Positions 40,230-50,195 of a stretch of 64,000 nt of DNA are shown in pieces. Below the pieces are notes generated by a model, which was not told where the DNA came from, searched no databases, and was given only the letters and a program-made list of their open reading frames with translations. The stretch covers positions 1 to 64,000 of the forward strand of contig JAKCPI010000413.1 of assembly GCA_023213315.1 (NCBI GenBank), written 5' to 3'. Made by a program: the position numbers and the translations under genes. Each line of letters opens with the position of its first letter. The first letter of the stretch is position 1. Origin of the DNA: Euborellia annulipes. Taxonomy: Eukaryota > Arthropoda > Insecta > Dermaptera > Anisolabididae.

Positions 40230-40682
40230 CTTGATGTCGAGATTTTGAGGTCCCCTGAGTCCAAAAAAGTGGGTCTCGCAAAATGATCTGTTTGTGAATT
40301 AAATATCTCAAGAATTAAAAGAGCTAGGAGGTTGAAATTTTATATTTAAGTTAGACACCCTCCTGGGAGGTTACACGAAGTTTTTGAACAAAATCGCCCA
40401 AAGAGTACTAATACTTTACTAATGTACTTTTTCACTTTTTTTCGATTTTCTCTAAATTCTTTAAAACAATTTTGATTAAAATTCATATTTAATTATATTT
40501 TTAGATGCCCTTGAAAATGTATATTCTCTTTTTGCTTTTGAACTCTTTTGAAGCACACTTTACTCTTGTTTTCTGGTTGTAAATTATTATATCTTGCGAT
40601 ACAAAAATTCTGGTGTGACAAGCACAGAACACAAGTGAGAGAGAGTTGTGTGCTGTGCGATCAGTCAAACCAGATTTTTATT
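40230..40682 (+). mobile_element. HP copy, 5' hairpin lost
   Basis: Starts TTGATGTCGAGATTTTGAGG. The body has part of the CATAGGAAAGAT-AATATATCG segment deleted. 3' hairpin at 40600-40680 (AATTCTGGTGTGACAAGCAC ... CAGTCAAACCAGATTTTTA). Confidence 0.85.
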
Positions 40683-40713
40683 ACAAGATTCCATTTAATT
40701 AATTACCAGATTA

Positions 40714-41148
40714 GTGTTTTCAGTTTTTAATAAATTTTATCGATTTTTGTCACCTCTTTTGGACATTAAGTGTATTCTTTGGATCGCCTCCTGTCGGGTG
40801 CTATTGGAATGTAATTATGTTTATATACTCGTAGACTGCACTTTCCTATCAGCACCTCCACTTGTTGCTATCGATAACAAAATTTCCATTAGTTATAAAA
40901 GGAAAGCAGTCAAGCCAAGGGTCGAAATGGAAACCTTGAAGGGCCAACGTATGAGCCGTGATGGGGGGCGGGGGCGGGGGGGGGGGGAGGGTCACATTAG
41001 AATGTGGTCGTCAAATCGAGAATCGATGGGGATGTCGATGTCGCCTTGCGCCTTGCGCTCTGGCAACGGGGCCGGCATTAATGGAACTCACACTTGGTTG
41101 GGGGCCTGGCTGTTCAACGCCTCTATCCCCGGGCACCCACCATCTTAA
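40714..41148 (+). CDS. Open reading frame of doubtful coding status
   Basis: 144 codons open from ATG at 40714. The first part is T-rich and hydrophobic. The second is GC-rich, crosses a G-run (40965-40988) and encodes RGRGGGEGHIRMW and CALRSGNGAGINGTHTWLGA. I recognise no domain. A second frame is open over the same GC-rich stretch, so openness is weak evidence. The region 40790-41145 is far less AT-rich than its neighbours and matches no repeat family here, so it could be unique host sequence such as an exon or regulatory DNA. The minus strand also has CAACCAA|GTGTGAGTT, a possible donor. I would treat the stretch as unexplained unique DNA rather than as a gene. Confidence 0.2.
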   Translation: MFSVFNKFYRFLSPLLDIKCILWIASCRVLLECNYVYILVDCTFLSAPPLVAIDNKISISYKRKAVKPRVEMETLKGQRMSRDGGRGRGGGEGHIRMWSSNRESMGMSMSPCALRSGNGAGINGTHTWLGAWLFNASIPGHPPS

Positions 41149-41162
41149 ATATCAACTCTTTA

Positions 41163-41226
41163 CGCCACAGCACACAACCTTCGGTAATTGAAAGTTGTGT
41201 TCTGTGCTTGTCCCACTAGATTTTTA
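41163..41226. repeat. HP 3'-hairpin fragment
   Basis: CCACAGCACACAACCTTCGG, then TAATTGAAAGTTGTGTTCTG and TGCTTGTCCCACTAGATTTT. One outer arm is lost. Confidence 0.72.
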
Positions 41227-41254
41227 TTTGGGATTCTATATGCAATTTTATTTT

Positions 41255-41297
41255 TTTTTTAACACTCACACTTTTTTCTCATTCACACTCACTTTTG
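41255..41297 (-). repeat. SINE-A tail fragment
   Basis: TTTTTAACACTCACACTTTT, TTCTCATTCACACTCAC. Directly joined to HP. Confidence 0.7.
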
Positions 41298-41472
41298 TTA
41301 AAAAGCTTTGTGTCACTTTCCAGGGGGGTGTTTAGCTTAAATATCAATTTTCAAGCTCGAAGCTCATTATCTTCATACTTGAGACCATTTCGAGAGACCC
41401 GCTTTTTTGGACTCAGCATTTCGACATCAAATTTTTGACATGAATCCAATACTTTCTCTCTCTATATAGAAT
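41298..41472 (-). repeat. HP 5' part
   Basis: TTTGTTAAAAAGCTTTGTGT, CCAGGGGGGTGTTTAGCTTA ... GACATGAATCCAATACTTTC, ending at the AT core of the 5' hairpin. Confidence 0.8.
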
Positions 41473-42000
41473 ATATAAAAATATTCTATATGATGAATTT
41501 CTAAAAATTCCATACAACTTAATCTCCGAGATAAGTTAACATCTGGCTTTAAGTTTAAGATCTAATTTTTTTTTTTAGAATATTGCATCCAACCAAGCTA
41601 TCAATCCTTAGTGGATTGGAAATTACTTTTAAGAGAGAGAATTTGAGCTGAGCAATTGATTAAGCAGCTGCTGCTCTTCCGAGATTGCCAACACACACAC
41701 ACACACACACACACACACATCTGTGGTTAAATATTAATAAATAAATAATGATTTTCTCTGAATGCCTATGTTTACTTGCATGAAGGATAAAAAGTTGTTA
41801 ATTCCTCCCCCCCCCCACAACTGATGGAGGTGTACAAAAAAAAAATTAATTTGTTTTTTGATGAATCATTATTAATTATTCTTTGAAAGATAAATTAAAT
41901 ATTTGTATAATCTATATGTATAATGATCACATGAGTGAATCATGAATAAAAATTAAGGATTAAATTATGATTATAGAGCTCTTGTAAATATTGCCTTAAA
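41473..42000. other. Unassigned, with (AC)n microsatellite
   Basis: (AC)n at 41691-41719, a C-run at 41807-41816, and otherwise AT-rich unique sequence. Confidence 0.5.
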
Positions 42001-42002
42001 AT

Positions 42003-42130
42003 TAAGAATCTGGTGTGAGTGATTGCACAGCCCACAACATTCGGGTTGTGCTTGTCACACCAAATTTTTCGTGCCCACATTTCCGCTGATATATTATAAA
42101 TCAAATTTGTAAATATTTTATTGCCATGGC
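42003..42130 (-). repeat. HP 3' end fragment
   Basis: 3' hairpin with shortened loop (GAATCTGGTGTGAGTGATTG ... GCTTGTCACACCAAATTTTT), then CCGCTGATATATTATAAATC and TTTATTGCCATGG, where it ends. Confidence 0.78.
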
Positions 42131-42156
42131 ACTAGTACTTTACTAATGTACTTTTT

Positions 42157-42700
42157 ACTTTCTCTTACCTATATATGTTAATATTTAATTAATATATATA
42201 AAGAGAAAGTGTTGGATTCATGTCGAAAATTCGATATCGAGATTTTCAGGTCCGCTGAGTCCAAACAAGTGGGTCCCACAAAATAGTCTGTCTGTGAACA
42301 AAATATCTCAAGAACAAAAAGAGCTAGGAGGATGAAATTTTATATTTAAGTTAGACACCCCCCCCCCCCTGGAACGTGACAAGAAGCTTTTGAACAAAAT
42401 CGGCCAAAGAGTACTAATACTTTACTGATGTACTTTTTCAGTTTTTTTCGATTTTCTCAAAATTCGCTCCAACGATTTTGTTTAAAATCCATAAATCAAT
42501 CAATTATTTTTCTAGACGCCCATTTAAATGTATATTCTCATTTTGCCTTTGAAGCACACTTTTGTACTTCATAGGAAAATATAAAATTTTTACATCTTGA
42601 CTTCTAATTAATCGGCCGACTCAATAAATCTAATGTAACAAGCACAGAACACAACGTAAGAGAAAGTTGTGTGCTGTGTGACAGTCACACCAGATTTTTT
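42157..42700 (+). mobile_element. HP copy with both hairpins
   Basis: 5' hairpin ACTTTCTCTTACCTATATAT and TATATATAAAGAGAAAGT (42157-42210), body complete with a C-run at 42358-42369, 3' hairpin with shortened centre at 42622-42700. Confidence 0.9.
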
Positions 42701-42737
42701 TCCCGTTCCCACAGTCTTCTCGGCCATATAAACGATT

Positions 42738-43172
42738 TATTTAACAAGACATGTGAGTGTTCTTTATTGATGAGGCCAAACATCCCATGGCCCCGGGAAT
42801 CGAACCCAGGATCTCCGCCTTTCCGGGGCATAGGGGCTATCCATTGCACCAGGCCACCGGACCCTCGACCTGCACCAATAAAACTCACTTCCCCTTATAT
42901 GCAGTTAGTCGCCCAAGTTACTAACTCGTAACGAATAGGTGAAAAACTTTAAAGAAAAATTTTTTACCTATTCGTTACGAGTTAGTAACTTGCGCGACTA
43001 ACTGCATATAAGGGGAAGTCAGTTTTATTGGTGCAGGTCGAGGGTCCGGTGGCCTGGTGCAATGGATAGCACGCCTATGCCCCGGAAAGGCGGAGATCCT
43101 GGGTTCGATTCCCGGGGGCCATGGGATGTTTGGCCTCATCAATAAAGAACACTCACATGTCTTGTTAAATAT
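42738..43172. mobile_element. SINE-B inverted dimer
   Basis: Two copies of a second tRNA-headed SINE, tail-out, with arms of about 205 bp and a roughly 20-bp loop near 42946-42966. Each arm holds GGTGGCCTGGTGCAATGGAT, AGCACGCCTATGCCCCGGAA, GGCGGAGATCCTGGGTTCGA and TTCCCGG. The A-box (TGGTGCAATGGATAGC) and B-box (GGGTTCGATTCC) are excellent, and the head resembles an arginine tRNA. The tail is GTTTGGCCTCATCAATAAAG, then AACACTCACATGTCTTG. The left arm is on the minus strand, the right on the plus. Arms differ at only a few positions. Confidence 0.85.
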
Positions 43173-43306
43173 ATCTATGACTCAGTTAAAGTCCGAATCG
43201 AGGTATTTTGAATACTATTATCTTTTTCAAATAATAGATCTCGAAAAATATTTAGCTTTTACATATAAACGATATTCATTATTTGTTAATTTATATTAAA
43301 AAAGAT

Positions 43307-43845
43307 TTTCGGTTCAACTGTAGTTTATCTGTAAAAATTACAACGTTTCGGCCACTCATTATGTGGCCTTCTTCAGGTACAATTCAGCCAAGATTACAAG
43401 GGTTGTTACATCTGGGACAATCTCAATTGAATTAAGGCTTAGTTGAGAAAACAAGATGGCTGCCGCTTCTAGATCTGCACACCATCTACACATGAGCGAT
43501 CGCAGCGCCCCTACATTCAATTCGACACCAAATTCAAATATTGTTTTTTAAAAATATTATATAGGCCTATCAGTATCTTAAAAAAAAAACAAACAAACAA
43601 TATTTGAATTTCGTGTCAAATTGAATGTAGGGGCGCTGCGATCGCTCATGTGTAGATGGCGCGCAGGTCGAGGAGCGGCAGCCATCTTGTTTTCTCAACT
43701 AAGCCTTAATTCAATTGAGATTGTCACAGATGTAACAACCCTTGTAATCTTGGCTGAATTGTACCTGAAGAAGGCCACATAATGAGTGGCCGAAACGTTG
43801 TAATTTTTACAGATAAACTACAGTTAAATAGAAAATCTAATTCTT
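43307..43845. mobile_element. Fold-back element with GAAACGTTG motifs near the ends
   Basis: Arms 43311-43545 and 43594-43830 share CTGTAGTTTATCTGTAAAAA, TTACAACGTTTCGGCCACTC, GCCATCTTGTTTTCTCAACT (right arm) and ATGAGCGATCGCAGCGCCCC, with a 50-bp loop. Each arm carries CCTGAAGAAGGCCACATAAT followed by GAGTGGCCGAAACGTTG. Confidence 0.87.
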
Positions 43846-43867
43846 TTACTAATGATAGCAACTGTGA

Positions 43868-44014
43868 ATTTATATATTTGAGGTCCAGCCATTCTTATTT
43901 AAGCCATCTGGTATCCAAATGGCTTAAATAAAATCTTCGTCTGCCTGGGGTCCGAACCCGCGACCCTTGGTATACAAGGTTAGCACGCTAAGCCCTACAC
44001 CAAAACCCGAGGGC
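43868..44014 (-). mobile_element. SINE-A, tail lost
   Basis: GGTCCAGCCATTCTTATTTA, AGCCATCTGGTATCCAAATG, GGGGTCCGAACCCGCGACCC and GGTTAGCACGCTAAGCCCTA; head end GAGGGCTCC. Confidence 0.85.
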
Positions 44015-44440
44015 TCCATTTTTGTTATTTACATAATAATAATAATTAGAGAGTTATGATCTCTTTTAGTCTTATAATAGAGCTATTCCCATTGTATTTT
44101 TTTTTTTTATCTCGATTATAATGCAGGAATTTATGATCTCTGATTTGACTTAGTCACCTCCTCTTAGGTGATTTCAGGTCTCTAGGATTTGATTTGAATC
44201 ACCCGAATTATGCGTCATAAGAGGAAAACAAAAACGTAGAATTCTCGTTAGATGCTCAAACAGACATACAGGCGGACAGGGCTAAAAATAATGTTTTCAT
44301 CTTACAAAATGCAAATGCAAAATAGCGTCAACTTGTTCGTTTCGTCTGCCTGCATATAACTATTGGAGTTAAAAAAAAATAAATGTTTGGACCGCTTTAA
44401 GTTCATGAATAAATAATGTTTATTAAAGCTTTTGTGATTT
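44015..44440. other. No feature recognised
   Basis: AT-rich unique sequence. Confidence 0.4.
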
Positions 44441-45320
44441 GTATTATTATTATTATTTTTTTAAATCGCAACGTTTCGACTACTTATTCTGCAGTTGTTT
44501 TCAGCTACTGTGAACTTGCTCAGACTTACATTTTTTCCATCTTTCGGGCAATTTATGAATACCATGCCAATACATTTCTTTTTCTTTTGAGGCAAACCAC
44601 TCTTCAAGCCATTTTCGGACTTCTTCGTAAGAATCGAAGTGCTGCTCAGCAAGCGAGTGGCCCATTGACGAAAATAGATGATAGTCGGACGGGGGTAGCA
44701 CCTCCCAGTCGAGTAGTTTTTTACTTTTTTCGACGCGTGAGACGGAGCATTATCATGAAGAAAAATCAGCTTTTCATGTCTTTGCTGATAATTCGGCCTT
44801 TTTTCACGGAGAGCACGGTTCAATTTGATTAGTTGTTGGTGATAACGGTGAGTATCGACAGTTTCACCAGGTTTCGTGGTCTTCAACTTTCCTAGGCCGA
44901 TTTTCATGTTTCTTGTCACTTAAGTCGAAATTGCCATCTTTAAACTTACGAAACCAATCTCGGCACGTGGTTTCCGAAAGAGCATTGTCACCGTAAGCCT
45001 CCACTAGCATCCGATGCGATTCAGCGCCTGATTTCTTTAAATTGAAGCAAAAAAGCAGAGCTTCTCACAAATGCTGTTTTTTTTTTTTGGCAGAAAATTA
45101 TTCATACTTAGCGAACAAAAAAAGTAATGTTTCAAACGAAATTGATAGCGATGTTGACTGCTATTTGTTGATAGACGTCGTGCTCTTAAAAAAAATATGG
45201 CGGGTCCACGTGACCTTCATACGCTCAATAACGCCACCTATGAGCGAACAGCGGATTTAAGCTTGTACACTTACAACTCAATGAAGTTAGCCACCATCAT
45301 CAAAGCAAGTGTTTGCATAA
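44441..45320 (-). mobile_element. Mariner element, internally deleted
   Basis: Contains the transposase relic (44501-45067). The left edge includes CAACGTTTCGACTACTTATT. The right edge (45262-45320) is CACTTACAACTCAATGAAGT, then TAGCCACCATCATCAAAGCA and AGTG. Both edges recur, without the gene, at 45755-45895 and 46990-47215, so they mark the element's ends. Exact termini and target TA not resolved. Confidence 0.75.
44501..45067 (-). pseudogene. Mariner transposase pseudogene
   Basis: Minus-strand relic of a mariner (D,D34D) transposase. The N-terminal part, about 45067-44882, reads EALLFCFNLKKSGAESHRML, VEAYGDNALSETTCRDWF and KKHENRPRKVED: the helix-turn-helix region that binds the element's ends. 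It then jumps, with a frame change, to KPGETVDTHRYHQQLIKLNR, so roughly the segment holding the first catalytic aspartate is deleted. The next part has HDNAPSHASKKVKNY, with the second catalytic aspartate. A frameshift near 44700 follows. The C-terminal part in another frame (to 44501) reads LPPSDYHLFSSMGHSLAEQH, with the third aspartate, and ends WHGIHKLPERWKKC. Missing core plus two frame breaks mean no activity. Confidence 0.9.
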
Positions 45321-45754
45321 AAAGCATTATAGTTTTTTTTAAATTTAATCACTGTATTATTTTAATGGACTAATTTCATAATAGTCACTATTTTGTACTA
45401 TCTTCAAATCAAATTCAAAAAATTTCTTGTTCGAAGGAGGTATATAGCTGAATGTTGATATTTATATTTTATAGGAAAAAATTTGAGCAATGTAGCTTGT
45501 TTTTATTTCAACTTATCAAAACCAAGACCGACGTTTCGGTACTATCTTCAGGGACTATAGACAGATAGGTATAGTATAGGAATGGTTGAGCCATTTATAA
45601 TTGTGTAGGACCAATATAACTTAGCGAGGATTGACTTAAAGATGGTCCCATATGGGACCGAATCGTTGGTTTTAATAATAACTTGAAATAAAAACCAGCT
45701 GCATTGCTCATTTTTTTCAACCAAATTTAAAATTTCTTGTAACAATCATGTTTT
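45321..45754. repeat. Segment with paired GAAACGTC-type motifs
   Basis: At 45524-45560 (reverse) CCCTGAAGATAGTACCGAAA then CGTCGG, and at 45636-45670 (forward) AAGATGGTCCCATATGGGAC then CGAATCGTTGG. The arms around them (ATTTGAGCAATGTAGCTTGT and CAGCTGCATTGCTCATTTTT) are inverted, so this is a fold-back of about 240 bp, 45480-45720. Confidence 0.6.
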
Positions 45755-45895
45755 TTATGTAAGCACTTGCTTTGATGATGGTCTCTAACTTCAGGGAGAT
45801 GATGCTATATGTTGCTAACTTCATTGCATATACAAACGAATTTAGAATAAGCAGTTGAAACGTTATACAATAAATTTAATAAATAATTAATTCTT
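45755..45895 (+). mobile_element. Mariner-derived MITE
   Basis: Starts GCACTTGCTTTGATGATGGT and CTCTAACTTCAGGGAGATGA, the right edge of the 44.4-45.3 kb mariner in opposite orientation. After 70 bp it passes to AATAAGCAGTTGAAACGTTA, the left edge. The whole transposase gene is missing. Confidence 0.65.
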
Positions 45896-46525
45896 CATGA
45901 ATAATATTTATAGTTATGTTTTTGTACGATAGATGGCGTGGATGTCGATTGTCTTGAAATTTTGAATTATTTAAAAAACAAAATGTCAAAATCTTTCCAT
46001 CTACTGTATAATTAGTGAAAGCTACTAGCTCCTATCCCGCCTGGATAAAATCCTGCCAAAGGCATATATTTTATTTAATATTATTTTATTAAAACAACAT
46101 ATATATAAAATTACAGTGGATGTCCGTCCGTTGGTTCTCTTTTTGCCTCGCTTTTTGCTTACTTGTTATTCAGAGCAAGTTTCAACTGGGTCGTTTTATT
46201 CATTTAAATTTTATTAGAACTGTTTTTATCATAGATCGAAATACAAACTTATTAAATAAATATCTATCTACTCTTTAACAAAAAAAAAAAAAAAAATTGA
46301 AAATTTTTATCTATTCTTTAAAATCATTCCATTTATTAAAAACTACGAGCAGATCAACAGAATATTTTTATATTCTCTTTTTTTCCCCCAAGTTTGTTAA
46401 GTCAATTCATAATCAAACTTAAATTTTTTATTTTCTTAATTCACTTTATTTCAACTCAACCTGAATCCCTTAAATTCAACGTTAACCTCAAATTTTTATT
46501 TAGAATAATAATATATACAATGTAT
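45896..46525. other. No feature recognised
   Basis: AT-rich, with an A15 run at about 46281. No exon or shared repeat. Confidence 0.4.
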
Positions 46526-46971
46526 ATGGGGGGGGGATGGGTCGGTACTCGATTTTGCTGTATCAGGTACTAGTTGATACAGGTTCTCGTTCGAACCTGA
46601 TACTTTCACCTGATACTTATGTACCCGATACAAATTTTAGCCAGCAGCGCTAGCTTCACACTGATACGAGTATCATATTGATATTTGTATCAGAGTGAAG
46701 CTATCAATAAGAACTCTTTTAACTTGATAAAAAGTATCAACATGAAACTATCAAAATATATCAGAACTTTTTCGCCTTCTATTGATTCTATTTAAATTGT
46801 TTTTATTACTAAAAAAAAATTTTCAAAGTAAAATAAATGAATTGTCATTTTACTAGAGGCAAAATGTAAATTATTATTTACACCCTTTCTTACAAACCTG
46901 ATACTTTTTGTCCGTACCCGTTTTGTGTACCTGAAACTTTTTAATACCTGATACAGTATCACCCAACACTA
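46526..46971. mobile_element. Probable hAT-type MITE with TGATAC repeats
   Basis: The right end CTGATACAGTATCACCCAAC then ACTA mirrors the left end, TGGGTCGGTACTCG then TTTTGCTGTATCAGG. GTATCAGG, CCTGATAC and GATACTTT are repeated more than a dozen times inside. The left tip is obscured by a G-run. Confidence 0.55.
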
Positions 46972-46984
46972 ATATATATATATA

Positions 46985-47215
46985 CAGAATATATATAGAC
47001 CACATTTTGTATTAATTATTTATAACACATACAACGTTTCGACTTCTTATTCTGCAATCGTTTTCAAATACTGTGCGCTTGCTCAAACTCAAGTGAACTA
47101 ACCTGTAAGTGACGCTTACGTGAAGTTAGTAACAATTTATATGCAATGAAGTTAGCAACATATACAACTCCATGAAGTTAGACACCGTCATCACAGCAAG
47201 TGCTTCATCCATTCA
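46985..47215 (-). mobile_element. Mariner-derived MITE
   Basis: Left edge ACAACGTTTCGACTTCTTAT, TCTGCAATCGTTTTCAAATA, CTGTGCGCTTGCTCAAACTC as at 44463-44525. Right edge ATACAACTCCATGAAGTTAG, ACACCGTCATCACAGCAAGT as at 45262-45310. The transposase region is absent and GAAGTTAG is repeated three times between. Confidence 0.7.
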
Positions 47216-47690
47216 TTAAAAATTGTGTTCCATGTTGATTCACGATTATTATTATTAGAATCTATGATTAGCTTCAATCAGGAAGATACATTTCTACTCT
47301 ATTCTGTTTGTAGTCAGAGATGCCAACTTCCTTCAATTAAAAAAAAAAATCCGACTTTATGTAAAGTCACTAGACGGATTGATTATGATGATTAAATTTA
47401 AAGTTTTAAAATAGTTTTAACTAAAGTGTTAAAGTGACGTAAGAATGAACCATTGTTATAATTCGAACAGTTATACTCTATAATAAAAGATTTCAATTGA
47501 AGATGAAGTTACTTACTAATTAAACTTCTAATAGCAGCCTATGAATTTCTTACCTGAAACAAAAAGAAAAAAATATGTAAGATTTTTTAAAAACAATCCC
47601 TGCGGTTAAGCTCTGCCAATACACGGGTGGGTGACCTCAAGAACAAAAAGAATAATTAAATCGTGAAAATCATAACTTCGAATAATGTTT
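47216..47690. other. No feature recognised
   Basis: AT-rich unique sequence. Confidence 0.4.
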
Positions 47691-48214
47691 ACTTTCTCTT
47701 ACCTATATACGTATTTTAATAAAAAGAAAGTATTGGATTCATGTCGAAATTTTGACTTTTGAGTCCAAAAACGTGGGTCCCTCAAAATACACTGACTGTG
47801 AACAAAATATCCCAAGAACAAAAAGAGCTAGGATGTTGAAATTTTATATTTAAGTTCAGTACCCTTAGGGGAAGTGACACGAAGTTTTTGAACAAAATCA
47901 TCCAAAGAGTACTAATACTTTACTGATATACTTTTTCAATCTTTTTCGATTTTCTCAAAATTCGTTGGAAAGATTTTGTTTAAAATTCATAAATAAATTA
48001 TTTTTTAGATGCTTTTTAAAATGTATATTCTCATTTTGCTCTCAAAATTGTTTGAAGTACACTTTACTCATTGTACTTCTTGATAACAAAATATAAATAT
48101 TCCCATGCTTATAAATATATATGCGCGCAAAAAAATCTGGTGGGACATGTACAGAACACAAATTTCAATTACCGAAGGTTGTGTGCTGTGCGACCACTCC
48201 CACCAGATTTTTTT
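47691..48214 (+). mobile_element. HP copy with both hairpins
   Basis: 5' hairpin ACTTTCTCTTACCTATATAC and AAAAAGAAAGT, body with the GATGG/GAGGTCC part shortened, 3' hairpin 48133-48214 (AAAAATCTGGTGGGACATGT ... CCACTCCCACCAGATTTTTT). Confidence 0.9.
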
Positions 48215-48404
48215 TATTATACCAAAGAAAAGTGTTTTAATTAATTTTCCTTTTGATAAGTAAATATAAAATAAATATATAATAAAAAGTAAAAAAAACG
48301 TGAAGAATTTTAATTAAATTTCAAATGACAAATTCTCTTTATTTATTCACAAGCACTCAACAAAAAAAAAAAAAAAAAAAACAAGTTTTTGTTACATTGC
48401 CAAG
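48215..48404. other. No feature recognised
   Basis: AT-rich, with an A21 run at 48361-48381. Confidence 0.4.
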
Positions 48405-48660
48405 TGGCTGGTGACGTCACTCTCATTGATAGCCCAGACTGTTATGATTCTGCTGAGGTCATTTCGGGGTGTGTCTGTCTGTCAGATTACCGCCGCCGCC
48501 TCCTTCTTCGTTTCCCCCCGAGTTGTAAAAAAGACAGATCTTTACGTAAATGTGTATACAAAAAGAGCGGATTCATTCAGAAATGATTCAAAGAAGCCCC
48601 GCCCACCTCGGCTTCATCTTTCTCTCTCTGATCAAATGCTCAAACGAACCGGGAAATTAT
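48405..48660. promoter_or_regulatory. Candidate promoter-like patch
   Basis: A consensus cAMP-response element TGACGTCA at 48412-48419, CCGCCGCCGCC at about 48491, and a GC-box core CCCCGCCC at 48597-48604 lie in the window's clearest low-AT, CpG-containing patch that is not a transposon. No TATA box or following exon can be assigned, so this is composition plus motifs only. Confidence 0.25.
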
Positions 48661-48912
48661 TTTCTTTAAAAAAAGGAAATCTGTAGATTCAATTTTATAT
48701 CAGCACAAAACTTCCTTTTTATTTTTAATCCTTGGGAATTTCAAAGTACAGCGTCTAGAGTAGAGATAAAAATTAAATATCTGAACATCGATTGAAATCT
48801 TATTAAATTTTTCCTCATGCTTATCGCGCTTATTGAATGATAAATAAAATTTGGGGAAATTCATAAAGATTTCAATTTGATTTGGAATGCGTGCGTTGCT
48901 AAGGAAATAAGA
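48661..48912. other. No feature recognised
   Basis: AT-rich unique sequence. Confidence 0.4.
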
Positions 48913-48913
48913 A

Positions 48914-49030
48914 AAAAATCTGGTGTGACTGGTCGCACAGCACACAACTTCCTCTTACCCGTCGCTAATCGAAAGTTGTGTTCTGTGCTTGTCACACCAG
49001 ATTTTTCGTGTCGACATATATTCAAGATTT
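48914..49030 (-). repeat. HP 3' hairpin with short inner flank
   Basis: Complete hairpin AAAATCTGGTGTGACTGGTC ... GCTTGTCACACCAGATTTTT plus CGTGTCGACATATATTCAAG. Body absent. Confidence 0.85.
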
Positions 49031-49039
49031 TTTTGATTT

Positions 49040-49257
49040 TTTTTTTTAAACATACTTTTTTCTCATTCACACACACATTAGGCCATTTAAGACTTTAAAC
49101 GATACTCGTTTTAATATATCTATTCGGGGTTCAGGCATTTCTATTTAAGCCATTTTGTAACCAAATGGCTTAAATAAAATCATCGGACTGCCTGGGGTCC
49201 GAACCCGTGACTCTTGGTTTACGAGGTTAGCACGCTAACCCCTACACCAAGCCCCGA
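49040..49257 (-). mobile_element. SINE-A joined to HEL-B
   Basis: Tail shortened (CATACTTTTTTCTCATTCAC), GGGGTTCAGGCATTTCTATT, AAATGGCTTAAATAAAATCA, GGGGTCCGAACCCGTGACTC, GGTTAGCACGCTAACCCCTA and head GCCCCGACGGCG. It ends exactly where AAAAGAAAATTATTATT of HEL-B begins. Confidence 0.85.
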
Positions 49258-49557
49258 CGGCGAAAAGAAAATTATTATTATTCCATTCCAATTCAGTGCC
49301 TACTTGAAGATTTCATGGAATACACGAATGAAAAGAATACATAAATATTTCTCTATACATTTCCTATGGGAGAAATCGTAACTTTATCAATTAATAACTC
49401 AAAAAGTTATAGGAATTTCGGGATGAAAATAATTTTCCTGTAATCCCGAGAAAGTCCTCTTTAAGCATAAAATATTTTCTTTCAAAATTACAACGGGAAG
49501 TAGTTGCCTAAATAGAGCGTGACAGACAGACGGTCATTAGCGAATTATATATATAGA
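49258..49557 (-). mobile_element. HEL-B, GC end replaced by SINE-A
   Basis: AAAAGAAAATTATTATTATT, AGTGCCTACTTGAAGATTT, complete body, GGTCATTAGCGAATTATATA and TATAGA|T. Confidence 0.87.
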
Positions 49558-49562
49558 TATAT

Positions 49563-49672
49563 ATATTGGGGTCCAGGCATTCTTATTTAAGCCATTTGGT
49601 ATCCAAATCGGACTGCCTGGGATCCGAACCCTCAACCCAGACGCGCTACCAACTACTCCAAGCCCAAGGACA
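49563..49672 (-). mobile_element. SINE-A, internally shortened
   Basis: TATTGGGGTCCAGGCATTCT, GCCATTTGGTATCCAAATCG, GGGATCCGAACCCTCAACCC and TACCAACTACTCCAAGCCC. The second arm of the internal palindrome is deleted. Confidence 0.82.
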
Positions 49673-50190
49673 TTAAAATAGTTGAAAAATAACAAAGTTA
49701 CGAATGGTGTACAATTAATTTAGATAAACCTGAATAGATTCGAAGCACTTGCTCTTTCTCCGATTTTATTCTAGCTACCGTAGTTTCTCTTTTGTTAAAT
49801 AAGTCGTAAAAACAGGGAATTTTTTTTCTCAACAAAATCAATACGTACATATCATCTTAAAAACTTTAATATGAGTTTTCTGCCTCGTTTTATTAATATC
49901 AAAAGAAGCACTAACAATTTATAGACACACAAAATTCTACATGATGTCATATTTTATTCTATTTTTTTTTAAAGGATCTACAAAAGTAAAACTTATTTGA
50001 TAGATATATTAGATATTCTGTCGTTCTATAATAATAACATCATAAATATAACATAAAGGAATTTAATTATAAATTGAAAACTTATTTCCAGGGGCAGATA
50101 TGGATCAAACGTGCATAGCATTAACCCCATATGCAAATAGGGGAGAGGAAAATTCCCAAAGGGAAGAAACTATCAAAGTCGGACGTTCTT
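49673..50190. other. No feature recognised
   Basis: AT-rich unique sequence, about 520 bp. Confidence 0.4.
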
Positions 50191-50195
50191 TTTTT

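Noticed and set aside
42685..43299. Possible functional tRNA genes
   Set aside because: A- and B-boxes are intact, but acceptor and anticodon arms do not fold as a standard tRNA, and SINE tails follow. Called SINE-B instead.
44416..44832. 138-codon plus-strand ORF
   Set aside because: It lies antisense to the mariner transposase relic, and its frame is a by-product of that coding sequence.
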